A DNA stretch of 64,000 nt from Polyangiaceae bacterium (GTDB lineage Bacteria > Myxococcota_A > Polyangia > Polyangiales > Polyangiaceae): the NCBI GenBank assembly GCA_020633235.1, contig JACKEA010000001.1, positions 2,170,001 through 2,234,000 on the forward strand. The letters run 5' to 3'. The notes under the pieces were generated by a model. That model ran no database searches. It was not told where the DNA came from and worked only from the letters and a program-made list of their open reading frames with translations. This document shows, one piece after another, positions 33,045 to 42,091 of the stretch (positions are counted from its first letter, which is position 1; each line of letters begins with the position of its first letter). A program made the translations under genes and the position numbers.

Positions 33045-33072
33045 TTGTCGGGTCGGCGCGGAAACAGCCCGC
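33045..33072 (+). repeat. REP-related element overlapping a stop codon
   Basis: TTGTCGGGTCGGCGCGGAAA then CAGCCCGC. It matches 25812-25839 at 25 of 28 positions and shares the CGGCGCG core with the main REP family. Its last base is the final base of the stop codon of the MYXO-CTERM gene. Confidence 0.5.
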
Positions 33073-34448
33073 TAACGCCGGCGCCGGCTCAGGGCGACGC
33101 CCAGCGCGGCGGCGGTGAGGGCCAGCGCGCCGAGCCCGCCGCCGCGGCTGCCCGCGGCGCGACAGTTGCAGTCGCCCGGATCCTCTTCGTCCGGTGGCGT
33201 GACGCCGCTGCCGCCGCCGCTGCCGCTGCCGCCAGTTCCGGCGTCGGCACCGGCGTCGGCGTCCGTGGTGCACTTGCCGATGGTGGTGCACACCGGTTGC
33301 CATTCGTCCGCGCACACGGCGCCGGTGGTGCTGCCGTTGCAGGTGAGGGGGCCGTCCACCTCGCTCAGGTGCATCAGCGGCTCGAAGGGATTGGCCGTGG
33401 AGATGTCGAAGCTCGCATCCTTGGCGAAGCCGAGCTCGAAGCCCTGCACGAACTCGGAGCCGCAGGCGTAGAGGCCCGTGCTCGTCCAGCGCAGGCAGTT
33501 GATGGGACCTTCCGCGATGCGGGTGAAGGAGAACGACGACGTGGCCGATTTCCACAGGCCCAGGGTGGCCGGGTCCGTGGCGGCGCCGCCCTTCGGATCG
33601 CCGTAGCCGACGAGCACCGTCTGGCCGTCCGGGGAGAGCGCGAAGCCGAGCATCACACCGACGCCGGAGAAGATCTCCGTGAAGGTGTCGCCGCCGTCCG
33701 CCGAGTGGAGCAGTGTGTTCGTGTCCGTGCCGGCGGTGCGCACGTAGAGGGAGTCCGGGTCGTTCGGCGCGATGGCAGCGATGAAGGGCGAGGCTTCCAC
33801 GCCGGCGTTGGGGATCGACAGTTGCTCCCAGGTCTTGCCGCGATCCGAGCTGCGCATCAGCACCGCGGCGCCGCCGTCGCCCACGCCCGAGACATAGATG
33901 CGATCCGGGTTCGAGGGCGCGGGATCCAACGTGAGGCCGAGCACGGTGTCCGGCAGCGCCGTGCCCAGGGCGTGCCAGCTGGCGCCGCTGTCCGTCGTTT
34001 CCCACAGCGCCGTGGCGAACTTGCCGCCGCCGATGCCGTTGGAGGTGAGCGCGACGGCGTGACTCGCGTCCGCGGCCTCCACCGTGAGATCTACGACGTA
34101 CTTGCCGTCGAGCTCCGTGGACGGCGACTTCCAGTCGCAGCCGCTGTCCGTGGAGGTGCGCAGGCCGTCGAAGATGCCGGCCACCAGGGTGCCGTCTTGT
34201 GTGATGCCCAGGGACGGATCCTCCGTGCCGCTGTAGCCGACGGACTTTTCGCAGATCCAGCTCCAGGTCTTGCCGCGATCGTGCGTGGAGACGATGCCGA
34301 ACGTGGTGCGCAGCACCAAGTGGTTCGCGTCACTTTCGTCCTCGACGAGCTGCTGCGCCAGGGGGAAGCGGCCATTGGCCGACGCGGGCGCCGCGGCGCA
34401 CAGGGTGGAGACGAGACAGGCGAGGGCCAATGAGGAGCGACGTATCAC
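33072..34448 (-). CDS. Secreted BNR/sortilin-like repeat protein with MYXO-CTERM tail
   Basis: A 458-aa exported protein. The GTG at 34448 gives the signal MIRRSSLALACLVSTLCAAAPASANG. The body has repeated beta-propeller motifs of BNR/sortilin type: STHDRGKTWSW, TTDSGASWHAL, SSDRGKTWEQL, SADGGDTFTEI. A Ser/Gly/Asp spacer leads to the tail CNCRAAGSRGGGLGALALTAAALGVALSRRRR, which has the Cys, hydrophobic helix and Arg cluster of MYXO-CTERM, a sorting signal restricted to myxobacteria for surface anchoring after processing. The native ligand is unknown. Confidence 0.85.
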   Translation of the reverse strand: MIRRSSLALACLVSTLCAAAPASANGRFPLAQQLVEDESDANHLVLRTTFGIVSTHDRGKTWSWICEKSVGYSGTEDPSLGITQDGTLVAGIFDGLRTSTDSGCDWKSPSTELDGKYVVDLTVEAADASHAVALTSNGIGGGKFATALWETTDSGASWHALGTALPDTVLGLTLDPAPSNPDRIYVSGVGDGGAAVLMRSSDRGKTWEQLSIPNAGVEASPFIAAIAPNDPDSLYVRTAGTDTNTLLHSADGGDTFTEIFSGVGVMLGFALSPDGQTVLVGYGDPKGGAATDPATLGLWKSATSSFSFTRIAEGPINCLRWTSTGLYACGSEFVQGFELGFAKDASFDISTANPFEPLMHLSEVDGPLTCNGSTTGAVCADEWQPVCTTIGKCTTDADAGADAGTGGSGSGGGSGVTPPDEEDPGDCNCRAAGSRGGGLGALALTAAALGVALSRRRR

Positions 34449-34486
34449 GGGCTTCAGGGTGCCCCGCGCGCCGCGCCGTCGCAACC

Positions 34487-34512
34487 CGACGGGCATCGCG
34501 CCGCACCAACAT
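34487..34512 (-). repeat. REP element
   Basis: These 26 bases are identical to 62175-62200. Read on the reverse strand they begin ATGTTGGTGCGGCGCGATGC. The element fills the gap between the GMC oxidoreductase stop (34516) and the MYXO-CTERM gene start (34448). Confidence 0.75.
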
Positions 34513-34515
34513 TCC

Positions 34516-36009
34516 CTAATTCGCGAGGCGCTCGGCGGCCCACCAGGCGATGGCGCTGATGGAGTGCTGCGGGTTCACCCCCATGTTCGTGGGGAACACG
34601 CTGGAGTCGATCACGTACAGGCCGGGCAGGTCGTGGGTTTGGAGATCCAGGTCGACGACGGACGACCACGCGCTTTGGCCCATCACCGCGGTGCCGAACA
34701 GGTGCGCGGCGATGCAGTGGAACAGACGCGGATCGTCGGGCAGATCGAAGGCGCGATCGAAGGCGTCGACGCTGTCGATGCGCGCCGGGAGGCCGTGGAT
34801 ACCGGGCAGTACTTCCCGGGCGCCGGCGGCGAACATCATCTCCGTGAGGCGGCGCAGGCCGAGCTTGAGCACGCGGATGTCCGCGTCCGTCATGTCGTAG
34901 CGGATCACCTTGCCGCCGAAGATGCCGGGACGCACGCTGCCGTGAGCGCGGGCGCGCACCTGCACGCCCCACACGGCGAGGTGACCGTAGTCGGAGAGCT
35001 CGCGCATCAGCTCGGGGCCGATGCCGGGGAGCCGCGCGGCGGCGAGCTCCAGTGGCATGGCGACGGTCTCGAACTTCATGCGCTCGTCCCAGAAGTGCGT
35101 GCTCTCGTAGCCTTGGGTGGCGCCGAACCACATGCGCACCGGGTCGTCGAACACGCCCACCACGGCGGTGCCCGGATGCGCTTGTAGTCGGCGGCCGAGC
35201 ACGCCCGAGCCGCGACCGATGCCGTTCTGCGCGAGGAACAAGGGCGTCTGGATGGCGCTGGCGGCGAGCAGCACGCCGCGTCGGGCGTGCACCGTGAGGC
35301 GCGTGCCATCGGCAAAACGCCCTTCCACGCCGGAGGCGCGACCGCCCTTGCCGAGGACCCGGTCGGCGCGACAGCCGGCGTACACGCGCGCGCCGGCGTC
35401 CACGGCGCGCGGCACGTAGGAGACGTTCATGCTCTGGCGCTGGTTCGTGGGGCAGCCTTGGTTGCAGTGAGCGCTGCCGCGACAGCCTTGGACGTTGCGC
35501 CGGATGTGATTGCCGTCGATGCCCAGGCGCTCCGTGGCGGTGCGCATCAACTGGTTGTTCCGGCCGAGCACGGATTCCGGCGCCCGCGCCACGTGCAGCT
35601 CGGCGTCCAACTGGTCCCAGATGCGAGACAGCTTCGCGTAGCGAAGGTCCGGGCTGACGCCGTGCTCCTTCTGCCACAGATCGAAGATGGCTTCGGGCAT
35701 GCGGTGGATGATGGCGCCGTTGATGGCGGTGGTGCCGCCCACGCAGGAGCCCTGCAAGATGGGCGTGAAGGCGCGCCCCTCGGCGACCTGGAAGCCGGCG
35801 TCGCGCCACACGCGTTTGAAGCCGGAGTACACGTCGCTGCGCAGCTCTCGTGGCGGCACGAGCGGTCCCTCTTCCAAGAGCACCACGTCGAGCCCCGCTT
35901 CCGTGAGCACACGCGCCGCCGTGGCGCCGGCGGCGCCGCTGCCGATGATGACGAAATCCGCGGAGTCGGCGCTGTCGGCGTCGAGGGCCTCGAAGATGGC
36001 GCCGGTCAT
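34516..36009 (-). CDS. GMC-family FAD-dependent oxidoreductase
   Basis: A 497-aa flavoprotein. The N-terminal FAD fold is FVIIGSGAAGATAARVLTEAGLDVVLLEEG; SCVGGTTAINGAIIHRMPE and CNQGCPTNQRQSMNVSYVPRA are GMC hallmarks. The C-terminus VIDSSVFPTNMGVNPQHSISAIAWWAAERL has the catalytic His region. GMC enzymes oxidise alcohols, sterols or sugars with oxygen or another acceptor. Start at the ATG at 36009, overlapping the small upstream gene by 4 bp, so the two likely form a complex or pathway. Substrate unknown; the CNQGC segment resembles long-chain alcohol or cholesterol oxidase relatives. Confidence 0.9.
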   Translation of the reverse strand: MTGAIFEALDADSADSADFVIIGSGAAGATAARVLTEAGLDVVLLEEGPLVPPRELRSDVYSGFKRVWRDAGFQVAEGRAFTPILQGSCVGGTTAINGAIIHRMPEAIFDLWQKEHGVSPDLRYAKLSRIWDQLDAELHVARAPESVLGRNNQLMRTATERLGIDGNHIRRNVQGCRGSAHCNQGCPTNQRQSMNVSYVPRAVDAGARVYAGCRADRVLGKGGRASGVEGRFADGTRLTVHARRGVLLAASAIQTPLFLAQNGIGRGSGVLGRRLQAHPGTAVVGVFDDPVRMWFGATQGYESTHFWDERMKFETVAMPLELAAARLPGIGPELMRELSDYGHLAVWGVQVRARAHGSVRPGIFGGKVIRYDMTDADIRVLKLGLRRLTEMMFAAGAREVLPGIHGLPARIDSVDAFDRAFDLPDDPRLFHCIAAHLFGTAVMGQSAWSSVVDLDLQTHDLPGLYVIDSSVFPTNMGVNPQHSISAIAWWAAERLAN

Positions 36010-36443
36010 CGTGCCTCCAGCCAGTCGGGCGGGGTCGCGTCGCGCGGCTCGATGCCAAGGGGTTCTTGCACTTGTGCGAGGCCACACACCGCGAGGCTCG
36101 CCATGGTCTTGAACAAGAGCGGGATCTCGCGCACGAGGTACACGTTGCTGGCCTTCAGGCGGGTGAGCAGCGCGAGGCGCTCCGCGGAAGAGAGGCCGTA
36201 CAGCGAAGCAAGCCGTCCGAGCACGAACGGCGGGCACACGATCAAGAACCACAGGCACGCGCGCAGTCCGAACATCACTCGCGCCGGCGCGTGGTCCGCG
36301 AGGTCGTCCAAGAAGCGGTCCAGGGGGAAGTCGCGCGCACCCAAGGGAAACAAGGGCGTCGCTCCGGACGGCACCAGGGCATCGAACACGAGCAAGATGC
36401 CTCGCCGTTCGAAGGCCGTGGGGCGAAGCCAGCGCGGGGTCAT
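36006..36443 (-). CDS. Small partner of the GMC oxidoreductase
   Basis: A 145-aa protein with a hydrophobic centre (ACLWFLIVCPPFVLGRLASLYGL) and the pattern LTRLKASNVYLVREIPLLFKTMASLAVCGL. Small subunits of this kind often travel with GMC-type dehydrogenases, where they aid export or electron transfer. Here no signal peptide is clear. The 4-bp overlap with the GMC gene indicates one operon. Confidence 0.65.
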   Translation of the reverse strand: MTPRWLRPTAFERRGILLVFDALVPSGATPLFPLGARDFPLDRFLDDLADHAPARVMFGLRACLWFLIVCPPFVLGRLASLYGLSSAERLALLTRLKASNVYLVREIPLLFKTMASLAVCGLAQVQEPLGIEPRDATPPDWLEAR

Positions 36444-36457
36444 GCGGGGAAGGTAGA

Positions 36458-37384
36458 CTACCCGCGGCCGTGGGGCTCTTCGAAGTTCAACAGTGGCCCG
36501 ACCGGCACGATCCCGTGCGGGTTGATGGTCGGGTGGCTCCGGAAATAATGCTGCTTGATGTGGTCCAGGCTCACCGTCTCCGCCACGCCCGGCTCCTGAT
36601 AGATGTCTCGCAGGTAGGGCCACAGGTGCTCGTAGTCGCGAATGCGCCGGACGTTGCACTTGAAGTGGTAGTGGTAGACGGCATCGAAGCGGACCAACGT
36701 GGTGAAGAAACACACGTCGGCTTCCGTGAGCTGATCGCCTACCAAGTAGCGTTGCTTCCCCAGGCGGGCGTCGTAGGCATCGAGCGCGGCGAAGAGCTCG
36801 TGCACGGCTTCTTCGTAGGCGCCCTGGGTGGTGGCGAAGCCGGAGCGATACACGCCGTTGTTCACCGGCTCGTACAAGGCGGTGATCTCCGCGTCGACCT
36901 GCTCTCGAAGGTGCTCCGGACACAGGTCACGCTCGCGCTTCGCGACCGCAGAGAAGTCGTGATCGAACATACGGATGATCTCGCGGGACTCGTTGTTCAC
37001 GATGCGGCCCTCGCGCGTGTCCCACAGCACCGGCACCGTGACGCGGCCCGTGTAGCGCTCCTTGGTCTTGGCGTAGATCTCGCGAAGGTAGCTGGCTCCG
37101 TTCACGGGATCCGGCTCTGGGAAGCTCCAGCCCTCGTCTCCCATGTAGGGATCCACCACGGTGACGCTGATGGCATCTTCGAGCCCCTTGAGCTTGCGCA
37201 GGATCAGCGTGCGGTGCGCCCAGGGGCAGGCGAGGGAGACGTACAGGTGGTAGCGCCCGGCCTCGGCCTTTTCCACGCGATCGTGGAACGAGGTGGCTTC
37301 CCGCTGAAAGCGCCCTTTCTCGTCCGGCGAATACCACTGGGTCGTCCAGCGCCCATCGATCATGCGTCCCATGTCCGGGAGCAT
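36458..37384 (-). CDS. Glutathionyl-hydroquinone reductase-like glutathione transferase
   Basis: A 308-aa protein of the Xi-class GST / YqjG family. The active-site cysteine is in YVSLACPWAHRTLILRKL (CPWAH motif). FDAVYHYHFKCN and the C-terminal SHPTINPHGIVPVGP are family features. These enzymes reduce glutathionyl-hydroquinones and so help with quinone or xenobiotic detoxification. The ATG at 37384 is used; MGRMIDGRW at 37372 is possible. It ends 15 bp upstream of the GMC partner gene, same strand, and begins 30 bp after the TetR stop. Confidence 0.9.
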   Translation of the reverse strand: MLPDMGRMIDGRWTTQWYSPDEKGRFQREATSFHDRVEKAEAGRYHLYVSLACPWAHRTLILRKLKGLEDAISVTVVDPYMGDEGWSFPEPDPVNGASYLREIYAKTKERYTGRVTVPVLWDTREGRIVNNESREIIRMFDHDFSAVAKRERDLCPEHLREQVDAEITALYEPVNNGVYRSGFATTQGAYEEAVHELFAALDAYDARLGKQRYLVGDQLTEADVCFFTTLVRFDAVYHYHFKCNVRRIRDYEHLWPYLRDIYQEPGVAETVSLDHIKQHYFRSHPTINPHGIVPVGPLLNFEEPHGRG

Positions 37385-37413
37385 CGGGCGCGAGCGCCGA
37401 GATGTCGAGCCCG

Positions 37414-38040
37414 TCAGCGCGCTTCGACGATGGTGCCCACCAGCTCCGTGACCTGTCGGGCCAGCGCTTCCAGGGCATCGGGGGTTCGGGTGCCGCGCAG
37501 GCGCCCGTCGAGCCACAGCATGCTGAGCCCGTGGACCAAGGACCAGGCCGTAGTGGTGACGAGCTTGAGCCGCTCCTCGCTGCTCTCGCCGCGCGCGGAG
37601 AGGGTGGCCCGCGCTTCCCGTACCAGCACCTGGAACGCTGCTTCCGCCGCACTTCGGAGCTCGTCGCTGTCACCCGTGAGCAGCTCGCGTCCCACCATCA
37701 AGCGGAAAAGCTCCGGATTGTCCGCGGCGAAGCGCACGTAGGCGACGCCCGTGGCCCTGAGACGCGAGAGCGGATCGGGCTCGCTCTCGTTGGCGGCGCG
37801 CGTCATGGCTTGCTCGAGGTCGTGGAAGCCTTGGGCGGCGACGGCCGCGAGCAGCGCGCGCTTGTCCGGGAAGTGATGTCCGGGCGCCGCGTGGGACACG
37901 CCGAGGCGCCGCGCCACCGCGCGCAAGCTCAGCGCTCCCGCTCCACTCTCCACCACGATGGACCGACTCGCGCTCACCAGGGCCTCCCGCAGGGCTCCGT
38001 GGTGGTAGCGGTCCTTTGGCTTCGACTGAGCGGAGTTCAT
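37414..38040 (-). CDS. TetR-family transcriptional regulator
   Basis: A 208-aa regulator. The HTH is RYHHGALREALVSASRSIVVESGAGALSLRAVARRLGVSHAAPGHHFPDKRALLAAVA, a TetR_N with the TetR_C_33-like ligand domain (FRLMVGRELLTGD). It is divergent from the CrtI-type oxidoreductase, and two palindromes lie in the 66-bp gap between them, so it probably controls that gene and its own operon with the GST and GMC genes downstream. Confidence 0.9.
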   Translation of the reverse strand: MNSAQSKPKDRYHHGALREALVSASRSIVVESGAGALSLRAVARRLGVSHAAPGHHFPDKRALLAAVAAQGFHDLEQAMTRAANESEPDPLSRLRATGVAYVRFAADNPELFRLMVGRELLTGDSDELRSAAEAAFQVLVREARATLSARGESSEERLKLVTTTAWSLVHGLSMLWLDGRLRGTRTPDALEALARQVTELVGTIVEAR

Positions 38041-38045
38041 TTTTG

Positions 38046-38083
38046 TTGGTTCTACCGCGGAACCAATCTTGACACTGTCAAGA
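38046..38083. promoter_or_regulatory. Two adjacent palindromes in the TetR/CrtI-type divergent promoter
   Basis: First: TTGGTTC-TACCGCG-GAACCAA, 38046-38066 (7-bp arms). Second: TCTTGAC-ACT-GTCAAGA, 38067-38083 (7-bp arms), containing TTGACA on both strands, a -35-like hexamer. They abut with no gap. Likely operators for the adjacent TetR protein, covering divergent promoters. Confidence 0.65.
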
Positions 38084-38106
38084 TGTGGCGGCAAGCTCCA
38101 GGAACC

Positions 38107-39771
38107 ATGAAGCAGCGGGCAGATCGGTTCCGGCGGCTCCCTCGGGAGTCCTTCGACGTAGTGGTGATCGGTGCCGGGATCGGCGGCCTCACCGCGGCAG
38201 CGCTCCTGGCCAAGCGGGGCAAGTCCGTGCTGGTCGTCGATCAGCACTACGTGCCGGGCGGTAACGCCACCATCTTCAAGCGCCCCGGCTACGAGTTCGA
38301 CATCGGCATCCACTACGTGGGCCAGTGCGGGCCGGGGGAGGCGATGCCGAGCATCCTGCACGCGGCCGGCGCGCGCGGTGTGGAGTTCGCGGCGATGGAT
38401 CCCGACGGCTTCGACACGTTGGTGTTTCCCGAGCTCAGCTTCCGCGTGCCGCGAGGTATCGACGCCTATCGCGATCGCTTGGTGGAACACTTCCCGTCGG
38501 AAGTGCGCGGTATCGAGCGCTACGTGGACATGCTGCGGCAGGTGCACAAGCTCCAGGGCATTGCGGCGAACCCGAAGGCGGCGTTGAGCATCCTGCCCAA
38601 GGCGCTCGGGGCGCTGTACTGGTCTCGGGCGACGTTGGGAGCGTTCTTCGACACCTGCACGCGGGATCCATTGCTGCGGGCAGTGCTGGCTGGGGAGAGC
38701 GGGGACTACGGCCAGCCGCCGAGCCGCGCATCGCTGCTGTTCCACTCCGCGCTGATGCTCCATTACCTGGAATCCGGCGGCTATTACCCCAAGGGCGGCG
38801 GGCAGGTGATGAGCGACGCCCTGGCGGACTCCATCGAAGAAAGCGGCGGCAAAGTGCTGCTCTCGACGCGAGCGCTTCGCATCGTCGTGGAGGGCGGGCG
38901 CGCCCGGGGCGTGGAGATCGAGAACAAGCACATCGGGCGCCGCACCGTGCACGCGGCCACCGTGATCAGCAACGCCGACATCAAGCGCACGCTGCTCGAG
39001 CTGTTGCCCGAAGAGGCCGTGTCTCGGCGCACACGGCGCAGGGCGACGCGCTGGGAAATGTCGCCGGCGCTCGGCATCGCGTACCTGGGCGTGAAGCGCA
39101 GCGCGATCGAGCTTTCCGCGCGGCGCACCAACTACTGGATCTATCCGCACACGGATCAGGAGCTCGAGTACCGCACCATTGCTCGCGGCAAGCTGTCGGA
39201 CCAGCCGATGACGTACATCTCGAGCGCGTCGCTCAAGGATCCGGACTATCCGCGCTACGCGCCGCCCGGGGTGGTCAACTTGGAGCTGATGGGCCTCGCG
39301 CCGTCGAACCCCGAGGCTTGGGGTGTGAGCGCGGCGGCCTTCGACAGCGGCAGCTACTCCGACAGCTCGGCCTACGCCGAGGCCAAGGCGGCCTACGCCG
39401 AGCGGCTCAAGCGCGTCGCCTCTGGGGTAATCCCCGGGCTCGCGGACGCCGTCGTGTTCGAAGAGGTGGCCACGCCGTTGACGCACACGCGCTACACGTT
39501 GTCCACCGGGGGCACGTCCTACGGTCTCGCGCTGATCCCCGGGCAGTTCCTGCACCGTCGGCCCGGCGCCAAGACGGAGATCGAGGGCCTGCTCTTGTGC
39601 GGTGCCAGCACCCGCATGGGCCACGGCATCATGGGCGCCATGATGAGCGGCGTGGCAGCGGCCGCGGCGCTGGTCGGCGGCCGTGTGTATCGAGACGCAC
39701 TCCGCGGCGCGCCGGTAGCGCCGACGCCGCCCGAGGCGGTGTTCAGCAGAGCAGCAGCTCCTCCCGCTTGA
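38107..39771 (+). CDS. CrtI-type NAD(P)/FAD oxidoreductase (phytoene desaturase / retinol saturase family)
   Basis: A 554-aa flavoprotein. FAD binding: FDVVVIGAGIGGLTAAALLAKRGKSVLVVDQH, then YVPGGNATIF. C-terminal family motif LLLCGASTRMGHGIMGAMMSGVAAAAAL. It resembles all-trans-retinol 13,14-reductase and carotenoid desaturases; no carotenoid genes surround it, so a lipid or polyene substrate is open. Its start follows the palindromic operator region. The 3' end overlaps the convergent hutI by 29 bp. Confidence 0.87.
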   Translation: MKQRADRFRRLPRESFDVVVIGAGIGGLTAAALLAKRGKSVLVVDQHYVPGGNATIFKRPGYEFDIGIHYVGQCGPGEAMPSILHAAGARGVEFAAMDPDGFDTLVFPELSFRVPRGIDAYRDRLVEHFPSEVRGIERYVDMLRQVHKLQGIAANPKAALSILPKALGALYWSRATLGAFFDTCTRDPLLRAVLAGESGDYGQPPSRASLLFHSALMLHYLESGGYYPKGGGQVMSDALADSIEESGGKVLLSTRALRIVVEGGRARGVEIENKHIGRRTVHAATVISNADIKRTLLELLPEEAVSRRTRRRATRWEMSPALGIAYLGVKRSAIELSARRTNYWIYPHTDQELEYRTIARGKLSDQPMTYISSASLKDPDYPRYAPPGVVNLELMGLAPSNPEAWGVSAAAFDSGSYSDSSAYAEAKAAYAERLKRVASGVIPGLADAVVFEEVATPLTHTRYTLSTGGTSYGLALIPGQFLHRRPGAKTEIEGLLLCGASTRMGHGIMGAMMSGVAAAAALVGGRVYRDALRGAPVAPTPPEAVFSRAAAPPA

Positions 39772-41020
39772 GCACGCGCTTGCCCTTGGCGATCACGGTG
39801 CGCACCGGGTTGTAGCCGAACGCGTAGCCGAGCCAACGATGGTCCGGCACGTCGCAAACCACCAGGTCCGCGCGCTTGCCGGGCTCCAAGCTGCCCGTGA
39901 CGGCGCCGCGGCCGAGAGCGTGCGCGGCGTTCTGCGTGACCGCCATGACCGCTTCGCTGGGGGTGAGGCCGACGCTGCGGCAGGCGATGGCGATGGCCAT
40001 CGGGATGGACGGCGTGCACGCCGACCCGGGGTTCATGTCGGTGGCGATGGCGAGCGGCACGCCGGCGTCCGCGAGGCGGCGGCCCGGGGCGTAGTCCGTC
40101 ATGCCCAGGTGAAACGGCACCGCCGGCAGCAACACACCGATGGTGTCGCCCTTCGAAAGTGCGGCGACGGTGGCGTCGTCCACGTGCTCGAGGTGATCCA
40201 CGCTGACGGCGCCCAGGCGGACGCCGAGCTGCGCCGCTCCGCTGGCGGTGAACTGCTCGGCGTGCAGCTTGATACCGAAGCCGAGCTCCTTGGCTTTGGT
40301 CGCGAGGCGCTCCGCTTCTTCCACGGTGAAGGCCTCGGCCTCGCTGAACACGTCGAAGTACTCCGCCAGGTTCTGGCGCCGCACTTCCGCGGCCGTTTCG
40401 AGCACCAGCTCCAGGTACTTCTCGCGGTTCGCCTTGTGCTCCTTGGGAACCACGTGAGCGCCGAGGAAGGTCGTGACCACTTCCAGGGGCAGCTCTTCGG
40501 CGAGGGCCCGGGCGGCGGCGAGCATCTTCAGCTCGCCGTCGTGGTCCAGGCAGTAGCCGCTCTTGATTTCCAGGGTCGTGGTGCCGAGCCCGAGAGCGAG
40601 CTTGGCCCAGCGCCGGGCGCCGGCGACCAGCGCTGCCTCGGAGGCGGCGCGAGTCTTCTTCACCGTGGACAGGATGCCCCCACCCGCCTTCAGGATCTCG
40701 AGGTAGGGCTTGCCCTGCATCCGCTCCGCCCACTCGTCCGCGCGATCACCGGCGAAGACCATGTGCGTGTGGCAATCGACGAAGCCGGGGAGCACCACGC
40801 CGCCGCCGCAGTCGACGATCTTGGACTCGTCCACGCGGTACTCCCGGCGCAAGCGATCCGACGCCCCGACGTCGAGGATGCGGCCGTCGCCGATGGCCAC
40901 GGCGCCATCGCGCACGACGCCCACCGCCGAGAGATCCGCGCCGCGTGCCGGCGCTTGGCTGAACCCGGCGCAGGTGACGACCTCGGCCGCGTTGATCACG
41001 AGCAGGTCCACGCTGGTCAT
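39743..41020 (-). CDS. hutI: Imidazolonepropionase
   Basis: A 425-aa metal-dependent amidohydrolase. GFVDCHTHMVFAGDRADEW holds the first metal ligands; GIKLHAEQF and DHLEH supply further histidines, and ATDMNPGSAC the catalytic Asp. It opens the imidazolone ring in histidine breakdown, giving N-formimino-glutamate. Length and motifs are normal. hutU lies 2.3 kb away on the same strand with three unknown forward genes between. No hutH or hutG in the window. Confidence 0.95.
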   Translation of the reverse strand: MTSVDLLVINAAEVVTCAGFSQAPARGADLSAVGVVRDGAVAIGDGRILDVGASDRLRREYRVDESKIVDCGGGVVLPGFVDCHTHMVFAGDRADEWAERMQGKPYLEILKAGGGILSTVKKTRAASEAALVAGARRWAKLALGLGTTTLEIKSGYCLDHDGELKMLAAARALAEELPLEVVTTFLGAHVVPKEHKANREKYLELVLETAAEVRRQNLAEYFDVFSEAEAFTVEEAERLATKAKELGFGIKLHAEQFTASGAAQLGVRLGAVSVDHLEHVDDATVAALSKGDTIGVLLPAVPFHLGMTDYAPGRRLADAGVPLAIATDMNPGSACTPSIPMAIAIACRSVGLTPSEAVMAVTQNAAHALGRGAVTGSLEPGKRADLVVCDVPDHRWLGYAFGYNPVRTVIAKGKRVLKREELLLC

Positions 41021-41075
41021 GGCCTCGCTCTATATCAGCTTTGCAGCGCGGAGCCGCCGTCCTACGCTGTGGCCC

Positions 41076-41948
41076 GTGAGCGATCCGCAGCTTCTACGTC
41101 TGCTCGGGCTGGTGCAGCGCGAGCTGTCCGCTGTGGACGCGCGCATCGAGATCGGCGGCCAGCCGCCGAGCGACGAACGGACGATGTACTGCGAGATCAC
41201 CGGCGGAGCGCGTTTGGTGGTCGTGCTCGAGGCGCCCCCCGAGGACCGCGCCCGCGCCCAAGAGCGATTGGCGCAGCTGGCGCGGTCGTTTTCGGCCTCG
41301 GCGGAGCAGGCGATCAGCGACCTTTCCGCGTCGAGCGGTGAGCTCGTCACGCGGCGCTTGGACGACGAGCTGGCAGCGCTGGCGGACCGGGCCGGCGCCG
41401 TGCGCGCGGTGGTGATCGACGCGCAGTCGCCGGTGGTGTGGGGGACCAGCGAGATCCGCCGGGGAGACGAGAACGTGGAGTCGGCCCTGCGTGCGGCGGA
41501 TGCCCTGGCGGCGGCGGAGAAGGCCGGGGTGGATCTGGCGGAGGTGCTGGAGCGGGACTCCGACGAAGCGCTGACCTGGCTCGACGCGCGCGGGGTGGAG
41601 CCGCCGGTGGCGAAGTTCCTGACGCGAGAAGCGGAGCTCATTCGCCAAGCCAGCCGCCGGGGTGGGGCGGCCTGGCGCCAGCACCTGGCGACGGCCCGCG
41701 CCATCGCGTGCGTGCGCCGCGATTCGGACCGCGCGGTGATGGTCCAGCACAAGGACTTCGGCTACCTGTCGCGGGCCTTCGCCAACATCTATCGGCTGAT
41801 TCTGGTGTTCGACGCGCCTTATTCAGAGCTGCACGCGGAGGGCGCCGTGGTCCATGCGCTCCCGGTCATCGAGCGCTTGGTGCTGGGGCTACCGCCGGTG
41901 GAGCCTCCGCCGAAGGGCGGCCGCGTGATCCGCCTTCCTCCGCGCTGA
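41076..41948 (+). CDS. Hypothetical protein, roadblock-like segment
   Basis: A 290-aa protein from a GTG start (MSDPQLLRLLGLVQRELSAVDARIE). The middle (LADRAGAVRAVVIDAQSPVVWGTSEI) and the end (ACVRRDSDRAVMVQHKDFGYLSRAFANIYRLILVF) resemble the beta strands of roadblock/LC7 domains, as in MglB-like proteins, but the match is weak. No signal peptide or catalytic motif. Divergent from hutI with a 55-bp gap. Confidence 0.65.
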   Translation: MSDPQLLRLLGLVQRELSAVDARIEIGGQPPSDERTMYCEITGGARLVVVLEAPPEDRARAQERLAQLARSFSASAEQAISDLSASSGELVTRRLDDELAALADRAGAVRAVVIDAQSPVVWGTSEIRRGDENVESALRAADALAAAEKAGVDLAEVLERDSDEALTWLDARGVEPPVAKFLTREAELIRQASRRGGAAWRQHLATARAIACVRRDSDRAVMVQHKDFGYLSRAFANIYRLILVFDAPYSELHAEGAVVHALPVIERLVLGLPPVEPPPKGGRVIRLPPR

Positions 41949-41949
41949 T

Positions 41950-41980
41950 ACGCAAGCGCTTGCTGCGCAAGTTCTTGCGT
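41950..41980. promoter_or_regulatory. Overlapping CGCAAG palindromes after a stop codon
   Basis: ACGCAAG (41950-41956) pairs with CTTGCGT (41974-41980), and GCAAGCGCTTGC (41952-41963) is itself a perfect palindrome. It starts 1 bp after the stop of the preceding gene. It may be a terminator hairpin, though no T-run follows. Confidence 0.4.
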
Positions 41981-42091
41981 GATGACGCGGGGGCTTGCCG
42001 CAAATGGGCGGTTTCCAGCTCGGGGAGCGCTGGCCCTGAGCTTGCTCATGCCTTGTCCCGTAGCTCGAAGACGAGCCCCAACGGAGAGGTC

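Noticed and set aside
38041..38066. TTTTGTTGGTTC as another REP copy
   Set aside because: It lacks the GCGGCGCG core and is part of a tidy TTGGTTC/GAACCAA operator-type palindrome.
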